11,032 nucleotides of DNA from Actinomycetes bacterium (GTDB lineage Bacteria; Actinomycetota; Actinomycetes; Actinomycetales; Cellulomonadaceae), in NCBI GenBank assembly GCA_023401045.1, contig JAEXEM010000187.1, positions 1 through 11,032 on the forward strand. Reading direction: 5' to 3'. The position numbers and the translations under genes are program-made. Below the pieces are notes generated by a model that saw nothing but the letters and a program-made list of their open reading frames with translations, was not told where the DNA came from and ran no database searches. Positions within the stretch are counted from its first letter, which is position 1. Each line of letters begins with the position of its first letter. Shown one piece after another: positions 6,450 through 11,032 of the stretch.

Positions 6450-9400
6450 TCAGCGGCGCGTCGTCACCGTGAGCGTCGCCGTGTCCGTGGTCGCCGTCCC
6501 GTGGGGGTTCGAGAACACCGCCCGGAACTCGGCCCGGTGGACGAGCGGCGTGGCGACGACCTTGAGCGTCGTGCCGCGCGCGCCGGGGACGGTGCGCCAG
6601 GGCCCCTTGCCGTGCCGGACCTGCCACGTCACGGACGGCTCCGGGGAGCCGGAGGCCGCCGCCCGGAAGGTCGCCCACGTGCCGATCCGCGCCGAGGTGG
6701 CCTGCGGCTGCGCGGTGACGACGGGCGCGGCCTTCGCGAGGACGACCTTCGCGGACGTCGTCGCCACCTCGCCGGCGGCGTTCGTGAACACCGCGCGGTA
6801 CTCCGTCCCGACCGTCTTCTTCGTCACGTGGACCTCGAGGGTGGTCGAGCGGGCGCCCTTGACGTCCTTCCACCCCTTCTTCTCCTTGACCTGCCAGCGC
6901 ACGGTCGGCTCCGGCCGCCCGGTCGCGGCCGCCGTGAACGTCGCCGTGGCGCCGAGCGCGACGGTCGCGTCGGTCGGCTGCGTCGTCACCGTCGGCGCCA
7001 CCTCGCCCACCGAGCCGTCCGGCTGGTCGGCGACGAACGACGCGACCCACGAGAGCGCGGAGTTCCAGTTGACGGTGATCTCGTTCGACGCCCACGAGCT
7101 GATCTCGTCGAGGTAGCACATGGCCGGCGCGCAGCCCTCGGTGAAGGCGGCCTGCATCGTCGGGTCCCACGTGCCGGACATCGAGTTCGGACCGCCCGCG
7201 AGCGACCCGACCGGCGGGTGCGGGAGCGAGGGGTCGAGCTGGGCGGCGAACCAGCGTGAGTGCTGGTTCTCCGAGGTGACGGTGCCCCACCCGGTGACGT
7301 ACGACCGGTTGAGCGCGTTGCGCCCGAAGAGGTAGTCGAGCCCCTCGAGCACGCCGTCGAGGTACTCCCGCTCCCCCGTGAGGTCGAACGCGGTCGCGAC
7401 GACGACGAGCGCGTTGGCGACCGAGGAGTTCGAGCCCCAGACGTACACGTCGTCCTGCGGGACGTACACCGAGCCCCACGGCTGGCCCGCCTGGCCGGCG
7501 AGGTAGGCGTCCGCGGCCTCGACGACCGAGGCCCGCACGCGGTCGCGGTCCGGCAGGGCGTTCGGCACGGTGGCGAGCGTGAGGCGGCCGAGGGCCGCGG
7601 TGGCGCCCCAGCTGAAGCCGCCGGCGTCGAAGACCGTGCCGGTGTGGTGCGGGCTCGCCAGGACGGCGTCGGCGTACTCCTGCTCACCGGTGGTGACGAA
7701 CAGCTCGGCCGCCGCCCAGTAGAACTCGTCGGTGACGTCCTGGTCGTCGTACGGGCCGCCGCCGTCGCTGCCGGCCGCCGCCGGCGCGTAGACGTCGGGG
7801 TGGGCGAGCGCGGCCTCGTACGTGCTGCGCGCCGTGGCGAGCAGCGTCGCCGCGAACTCCTCGTCGTACTCGGCGAAGAGCCGGGCACCCTGCGCGGCGA
7901 CCGCCGCGAGGTTGAGCGTCGCAGCCGTCGACGGCCGGTGCAGCGAGCGCACCTGCGGGTCGTCGGCGGGCAGCAGCGGCAGGCCCGTCCAGCCCTCGTC
8001 GTGGACCTTGTGGTGGACCATGCCGGCGTACTCACCGGACGGCACGACCATCTTGAGCATCCACTCGAGCTCCCAGCGCGCCTCGTCGAGGACGTCCGGG
8101 ACACCGTTGCCGTGCTCCGGCAGGTCGAGCGTGCCGTCGTCGAGCGCGCCGGCCGTGGCGCCGGGTGCGGTGAGCGTGCGCTCGTAGGTCGACATCACCT
8201 GCGCGACGGAGATGCCGCCGTTGACGACGTACTTGCCGTGGTCGCCGGCGTCGTACCAGCCACCGCTGACGTCGAGCGTGTAGTCGCAGGTCCAGCCGTC
8301 GTAGTAGTCGCGCGGCCCGATGCAGGGCACGTCGGTGTCGCCCTTGTTCGGCGCGACGCCCACGTGGCCCGCCTCGCGGGCGTACTCCTCGCCGACGATC
8401 GACGCCTCGATGGGCGTGCCCGAGCGCGCGAGGTAGAAGTAGTTGAGCGCGTCGTAGCGGAGCTGGGCGTAGAGGTCCGCCGCGATCGCGAACGGGTGGC
8501 TCGTCTCGTCGTCCGCGACGAGGGTGAAGCCCTCGCCGGTGGCGCGCACGTCGGAGAAGTCGATGACGTGGACGGACTGCCCGGAGGTCGCGTCCTCGCC
8601 CTGCGGCCGCGACTCGCCCGCGGCGACCTCGTCGCCGTCGGCGTCGAGCAGCTGCCAGGCCACCGGGTCGGGCGCGTCGGTGACGAGCGTCGCACGCTTC
8701 GGCCCCTGCGGCAGGTACCCCACCTGGTTGACGCGCACCCGCGGGCCGGTGTCCGGCTGGTAGGGCGGCGGCGGGGTGGCGGACGTCGTCAAGGACACCT
8801 CCGAGATGCAGAACGTGTAGCCCGCCTGCTTGCCGAGCTGGATCGCGACCTGGCCGGGGGCGTCGCCGTCCGCCGGGAACGACGCGGAGGCGGTGAAGGG
8901 GTAGGTGAGCGTCGTGCTCTCCTCGCTGAACGGCGCGGCGCCCTGGTCGAGGACCGTACGGTAGGCGCCGCCGCCCTCGCCGACGAGCACGCGCACCGGC
9001 GTCGCCGGCACGGTCCTCCCGGTGACCGAGAGGACGTAGTTCTCGCCCTCCTCGATCGCGACGCCGTTGTACGACAGCCCGGCGTCCCACGGGTTGGCGT
9101 TCCCGCCGGGCACCTCGACGCACATCTCACCGTCCGCGAAGGTCGGCTCGCCCGCGCCGTACAGGCCCCAGGGACCGAGCCCCTCGGCGAACGACGTGTG
9201 CGGCAGCAGCTCGCTCTCGCCGTCGAAGGAGACGTCGTCGAGGCAGAACGTCCACGCCTCGTCGGTGAACCCGCCGAGCTGGAACGCGATCTGCCCCTCC
9301 GGCTCGCCCTCGGCCGGTGCGGCCGGGTACGTGTCGGTCGCGGTGAAGACCTCCTCGAACGGTGTGGCCTCGGAGGTCAGCGCGGGCGCCGTGTCGAGGA

Positions 9401-9743
9401 CCGTGCCGTACGGGTCGCCGTTCTGGCCGACGAGCGCGCGGATCGTCACGTCCGTCGTCGCGCTCGCCGTGTAGGCGAGGGTGTAGGTCTGCCCCTCCTC
9501 GACGGCCACGCCGTTGAGGACGACGCCGACGGCGTACTGCTGCGAGCCGGCCGGCACGTCGACGCAGAAGGCACCGCTGCTCGTGTCGGCCGGGCCGTCG
9601 GTGCCGTAGGCGACCCAGGCGCCCGGCCCGTCGTCGAAGTCGTCGTCGAGCGCCGCCGCCGGCAGCATCCCCACGGCCGCGATCGCTGCGATCCCGGCCA
9701 GGGCGGTCACCACGCGCACGGCGCGCGTCGGTCGAGGAACCAC
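6450..9743 (-). CDS. cenC: Secreted GH9 endo-beta-1,4-glucanase, CenC type (CBM4-CBM4-Ig-GH9-Ig-Ig)
   Basis: 1097-residue extracellular cellulase that cleaves beta-1,4-glucan. A signal peptide has PRPTRAVR, a hydrophobic run (residues 11-27) and probable cleavage after PAAA near residue 31. Two CBM4 modules for amorphous cellulose/soluble glucan chains follow (about 33-175 and 176-325), each ending in a similar cysteine segment (FCLDDVSF, FCISEVSL). A Pro-rich linker (TPPPPYQPDTG) leads to an Ig-like domain typical of one GH9 subgroup (about 335-420, RVNQVGYLPQGPKRATLV). The GH9 domain spans about 422-912, with catalytic-base aspartates D498 and D501 in GGWYDAGDHGKY and the acid glutamate E888 in SSWASNEITVNWNSAL, matching the GH9 signature. 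Two tandem Ig-like modules (about 914-1002 and 1003-1095) end the protein. The whole layout matches C. fimi CenC. The GTG at 9743 has AGGGGAG 5 nt upstream. Its position between truB and ribF, with its own leader signals and terminator, suggests independent regulation. No key residue is missing. Confidence 0.96.
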   Translation of the reverse strand: MVPRPTRAVRVVTALAGIAAIAAVGMLPAAALDDDFDDGPGAWVAYGTDGPADTSSGAFCVDVPAGSQQYAVGVVLNGVAVEEGQTYTLAYTASATTDVTIRALVGQNGDPYGTVLDTAPALTSEATPFEEVFTATDTYPAAPAEGEPEGQIAFQLGGFTDEAWTFCLDDVSFDGESELLPHTSFAEGLGPWGLYGAGEPTFADGEMCVEVPGGNANPWDAGLSYNGVAIEEGENYVLSVTGRTVPATPVRVLVGEGGGAYRTVLDQGAAPFSEESTTLTYPFTASASFPADGDAPGQVAIQLGKQAGYTFCISEVSLTTSATPPPPYQPDTGPRVRVNQVGYLPQGPKRATLVTDAPDPVAWQLLDADGDEVAAGESRPQGEDATSGQSVHVIDFSDVRATGEGFTLVADDETSHPFAIAADLYAQLRYDALNYFYLARSGTPIEASIVGEEYAREAGHVGVAPNKGDTDVPCIGPRDYYDGWTCDYTLDVSGGWYDAGDHGKYVVNGGISVAQVMSTYERTLTAPGATAGALDDGTLDLPEHGNGVPDVLDEARWELEWMLKMVVPSGEYAGMVHHKVHDEGWTGLPLLPADDPQVRSLHRPSTAATLNLAAVAAQGARLFAEYDEEFAATLLATARSTYEAALAHPDVYAPAAAGSDGGGPYDDQDVTDEFYWAAAELFVTTGEQEYADAVLASPHHTGTVFDAGGFSWGATAALGRLTLATVPNALPDRDRVRASVVEAADAYLAGQAGQPWGSVYVPQDDVYVWGSNSSVANALVVVATAFDLTGEREYLDGVLEGLDYLFGRNALNRSYVTGWGTVTSENQHSRWFAAQLDPSLPHPPVGSLAGGPNSMSGTWDPTMQAAFTEGCAPAMCYLDEISSWASNEITVNWNSALSWVASFVADQPDGSVGEVAPTVTTQPTDATVALGATATFTAAATGRPEPTVRWQVKEKKGWKDVKGARSTTLEVHVTKKTVGTEYRAVFTNAAGEVATTSAKVVLAKAAPVVTAQPQATSARIGTWATFRAAASGSPEPSVTWQVRHGKGPWRTVPGARGTTLKVVATPLVHRAEFRAVFSNPHGTATTDTATLTVTTRR

Positions 9744-9748
9744 GTCGT

Positions 9749-9755
9749 CTCCCCT
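9749..9755 (-). promoter_or_regulatory. cenC: Shine-Dalgarno site of cenC
   Basis: AGGGGAG on the minus strand, 5 nt before the GTG at 9743. It supports this start rather than the in-frame alternatives 24 codons upstream, which would put a non-signal-like, charged segment in front of the signal peptide. The right arm of a possible leader hairpin ends next to it. Confidence 0.75.
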
Positions 9756-9788
9756 GAGGTGTCGAGAGCGCTCCCACACCTCGGTGTG
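9756..9788 (-). promoter_or_regulatory. cenC: Two mutually exclusive hairpins in the cenC leader
   Basis: The segment 9776-9782 can pair with 9756-9762 (GAGGTGT/ACACCTC, 7 bp, loop of 13 nt containing the CebR-like box) or, for most of its length, with 9783-9788 (CACACC/GGTGTG). Only one of these can form at a time. In the mRNA the first structure puts its 3' arm immediately before the Shine-Dalgarno. The pairing is visible in the sequence; any switching function is inference. Confidence 0.4.
9763..9776 (-). promoter_or_regulatory. cenC: CebR/CelR-type operator in the cenC leader
   Basis: The minus strand reads TGGGAGCGCTCTCG, matching 12 of 14 positions of the palindrome TGGGAGCGCTCCCA bound by the LacI-family cellobiose-responsive repressors CelR (Thermobifida fusca) and CebR (Streptomyces). 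It lies 20 nt upstream of the cenC start codon and downstream of the candidate -10, so a bound repressor would block elongation. The cognate regulator gene is not in this window. The expected logic is derepression by cellobiose or cello-oligosaccharides released from cellulose. Confidence 0.75.
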
Positions 9789-9815
9789 CGGCGGCGCTCC
9801 TCGTGCGTGGGGCAC

Positions 9816-9821
9816 ACCCTA
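9816..9821 (-). promoter_or_regulatory. cenC: Candidate -10 element for cenC
   Basis: TAGGGT on the minus strand fits TANNNT. Transcription from about 9809 would give a leader of roughly 65 nt that includes the CebR-like box, both hairpins and the ribosome-binding site. No good -35 is seen (TTCCGG at an 18-nt spacing is poor). Confidence 0.4.
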
Positions 9822-9861
9822 GGCGGCGGACCCGACGAACCGGAAGACTCGGACGGGCAGG

Positions 9862-9875
9862 TCGAAACGTTTTGA
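9862..9875. promoter_or_regulatory. AT-rich palindrome resembling a LacI-family operator, near the truB 3' end
   Basis: TCGAAACGTTTTGA has 12 of 14 symmetric positions, with core AAACGTTT matching the AANCGNTT pattern of many LacI-family sites. It is the most AT-rich spot in a strongly GC-rich region. It lies about 40 bp upstream of the candidate cenC -10, between truB and cenC, and abuts AGCGCT at 9876-9881, the centre of a CebR-like half-site overlapping the truB stop. Confidence 0.35.
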
Positions 9876-9880
9876 AGCGC

Positions 9881-10873
9881 TCAGGAGGCCGGACTGAAGA
9901 CGACGGTCGGCCGCAGCCGCCCGGCCCGGCGCTCGACGACGGCGACGAGCGTGCCGTCGGGGGCGATCGCCGCGACCGGGCCCTCACCCTCGCCGGACGC
10001 GGCGACGCCCTGACCGTACGAGAGCGCCCGCGCCTCGTCCGCGTCGAGCTCGCGCACCGGCAGCACGGCGCGGGCCGAGGCGGCGAGCGGGACGACCGGG
10101 ACCGGCTCCTCGACCGGACCGGCCGCGAGGTCCTCGAGGGTGCGGGCCACGTCGAGCCCGTACCCGCCGACGCGCGTGCGTCGCAGCGCCGTGAGGTGGC
10201 CACCGACCCCGAGCGCGGCACCGAGGTCGCGTGCGAGCGCCCGCACGTACGTGCCCGACGAGCACGTCACCTCGACGTCGACGTCGAGGACGTCACCCTC
10301 GGGCCGCACCGCGACGACCTCGAACCGCTCGACGCGCACCGGTCGCGCCGCGAGCTCGACGTCCTCCCCCGCGCGTACCCGCGCGTACGCCCGCTGCCCG
10401 TCGACCTTGATCGCCGAGACCGCACTCGGCACCTGGAGGACGTCCCCCGTGAGGGCCGCCACCGCGGCGTCGAGGTCGGCGCGCGCGACGCGGGACGCGT
10501 CGGTCCGCACGAGTTCCTCGCCCTCGGCGTCGTCGGTCGTCGTCGTCACGCCGAGGCGCACCGTCGCGGTGTAGTCCTTGTCGGCGCCCGTGACGAACGT
10601 GAGCAGACGGGTCGCGCGGCCGATCCCGACGACGAGGACACCGGTCGCCATGGGGTCGAGCGTGCCGGCGTGGCCGACCTTGCGGGTCGACGCGAGGCGC
10701 CGCACCCGTGCGACGACGTCGTGGCTCGTCCATCCCGCCGGCTTGTCGACGACGAGGACACCGTCGTCGGCGGTCGGCCGGCGCGGGCCGTCGTCGCGGC
10801 GCGGGCGCCCGCCGTCGTCCACCGCCCGTCCCCGGACGGCGCGCGGCAGGTCGGACGAGGTGTCGGGGGGCAT
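9881..10873 (-). CDS. truB: tRNA pseudouridine(55) synthase
   Basis: 330-residue enzyme that isomerises U55 to pseudouridine in the T-loop of tRNAs. The core starts at about residue 37 with DDGVLVVDKPAGWTSHDVV. The catalytic aspartate is D73 in GHAGTLDPMATGVL, the diagnostic TruB motif. Further conserved segments are PSAVSAIKVDGQRAYARVR and CSSGTYVRALARDLG. A C-terminal extension with VVFSPAS at the end resembles the actinobacterial TruB tail/PUA-like region. The N-terminus carries about 36 extra polar Arg/Asp-rich residues compared with short TruB proteins. The ATG at 10873 is kept because a TANNNT element at leaderless spacing precedes it, but a later start inside this segment is possible. 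cenC follows on the same strand after a 137-bp gap with its own signals. No stem loop was found right behind truB. Confidence 0.96.
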   Translation of the reverse strand: MPPDTSSDLPRAVRGRAVDDGGRPRRDDGPRRPTADDGVLVVDKPAGWTSHDVVARVRRLASTRKVGHAGTLDPMATGVLVVGIGRATRLLTFVTGADKDYTATVRLGVTTTTDDAEGEELVRTDASRVARADLDAAVAALTGDVLQVPSAVSAIKVDGQRAYARVRAGEDVELAARPVRVERFEVVAVRPEGDVLDVDVEVTCSSGTYVRALARDLGAALGVGGHLTALRRTRVGGYGLDVARTLEDLAAGPVEEPVPVVPLAASARAVLPVRELDADEARALSYGQGVAASGEGEGPVAAIAPDGTLVAVVERRAGRLRPTVVFSPAS

Positions 10874-10879
10874 GTCGAC

Positions 10880-10885
10880 AGGCTA
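10880..10885 (-). promoter_or_regulatory. truB: Candidate -10 of a leaderless truB promoter
   Basis: TAGCCT on the minus strand, with 6 nt between it and the ATG at 10873, is the spacing seen for leaderless transcripts that start at the A of ATG. No Shine-Dalgarno sequence is present before this ATG, which agrees with leaderless translation. No clear -35. Confidence 0.45.
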
Positions 10886-10892
10886 TCGGCCG

Positions 10893-10910
10893 GGCGGGTG
10901 AGCACCCGCC
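10893..10910. repeat. Small perfect inverted repeat next to the truB promoter
   Basis: GGCGGGT (10893-10899) and ACCCGCC (10904-10910) are perfect complements around GAGC. It lies just upstream of the truB -10, so it is untranscribed if that promoter is used. It contains one of the GCACCCG heptamers that recur through this intergenic region. Confidence 0.4.
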
Positions 10911-10921
10911 GTCGCACCCGT

Positions 10922-10971
10922 CACCCGGGCGCCGGCACCCGTGACCTAGGTCTCGGGTGCGCGCCCGGGTG
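10922..10971. repeat. 50-bp near-perfect inverted repeat in the region upstream of truB
   Basis: The left arm 10922-10947 and right arm 10948-10971 are complementary at 23 of 24 pairs, after allowing one 2-nt bulge (CG) in the left arm. The centre is the perfect palindrome GACCTAGGTC (10943-10952); the inner 26 bp (10935-10960) have a single mismatched pair. The heptamer GCACCCG or its complement occurs at 10902, 10914, 10935, 10954 and 10966. It could be a large operator between divergent promoters, or a bidirectional terminator if the gene to the right ends here on the minus strand. The remaining sequence 10874-10990 shows no coding signal. Confidence 0.7.
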
Positions 10972-10977
10972 CGTGCC

Positions 10978-10983
10978 TAGCGT
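10978..10983 (+). promoter_or_regulatory. Candidate -10 of a divergent leaderless promoter
   Basis: TAGCGT fits TANNNT and lies 7 nt before the GTG at 10991, a leaderless arrangement facing away from truB. Its -35 zone falls in the right arm of the large inverted repeat, which could then act as an operator. No consensus -35 is seen. Confidence 0.3.
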
Positions 10984-10990
10984 GCATGAC

Positions 10991-11032
10991 GTGGACGCAC
11001 ACGCGCCGCGGGGCGACGAGGCCCTGCAGACC
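10991..11032 (+). CDS. Possible start of an unrecognised divergent gene (cut by window edge)
   Basis: Only 14 codons are visible, reading VDAHAPRGDEALQT from GTG, with 13 of 14 third positions G or C. That composition is also produced by the opposite frame, so it does not prove strand. An in-frame GTG at 10982 would add three codons. The main support is the TANNNT element at leaderless spacing. No function can be assigned. The alternative is that this is the 3' end of a minus-strand gene, for instance one ending at the TAG at 10948-10950. Confidence 0.25.
   Translation, partial: MDAHAPRGDEALQT

Noticed and set aside
6328..7479. In-frame upstream extension of ribF into the cenC region
   Set aside because: It overlaps certain cenC coding sequence in another frame and the normal RibF N-terminus starts at 6327.
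9790..9803. Additional CebR-like half-site (GGAGCGCC on the minus strand)
   Set aside because: Only about 9 of 14 matches; AGCGC is frequent by chance in this GC-rich sequence.
9744..9815. 24-codon upstream extension of cenC
   Set aside because: It covers the operator-like box and ribosome-binding site, and would put charged residues before the signal peptide.
7260..9875. 871-codon plus-strand open frame opposite cenC
   Set aside because: Same antisense-shadow effect; no ribosome-binding site, no recognisable domain, composition dominated by Arg/Val/Gly.
10874..11032. rbfA 3' end expected upstream of truB
   Set aside because: All three minus frames were read; none resembles an RbfA C-terminus and all meet a stop between 10920 and 10980.

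Overview
This window is GC-rich DNA with strong G/C bias at third codon positions, mostly GTG starts and TANNNT-type -10 elements, which points to an actinobacterium. The large extracellular cellulase has the CBM4-CBM4-Ig-GH9-Ig-Ig layout and close sequence resemblance (from memory) to Cellulomonas fimi CenC, so Cellulomonas or a near relative is the best guess. Every confident gene lies on the minus strand, so transcription runs from high to low coordinates.

Layout in transcription order: a GC-rich region with a roughly 50-bp near-perfect inverted repeat (10922-10971) separates truB from a possible divergent, leaderless plus-strand gene that runs off the right edge. Then come truB (tRNA pseudouridine-55 synthase), a regulated intergenic region, cenC (secreted GH9 endoglucanase), a strong terminator hairpin, ribF (riboflavin kinase/FAD synthetase), rpsO (ribosomal protein S15), a 15-bp perfect hairpin, pnp (PNPase/GPSI), an M16 zinc peptidase, an atypical AraC-like regulator and the 5' part of dapB (cut by the left edge).

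The truB-ribF-rpsO-pnp-M16-dapB series is the common actinobacterial housekeeping order for RNA modification, cofactor synthesis, ribosome/RNA decay and lysine synthesis. Two genes look like insertions into it: cenC between truB and ribF, and the AraC-like protein between the peptidase and dapB. cenC has its own control signals: a -10 element, a 12/14 match to the CebR/CelR operator in its leader, two mutually exclusive small hairpins touching its Shine-Dalgarno sequence, and a terminator directly after its stop codon. Together they suggest an inducible cellulase unit insulated from the constitutive genes around it.

No tRNA, rRNA, CRISPR array, insertion sequence or phage gene was recognised. 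No undescribed multi-gene system is evident; the most unusual features are regulatory: the cenC leader, the large palindrome upstream of truB, and a regulator with a shortened DNA-binding helix region.
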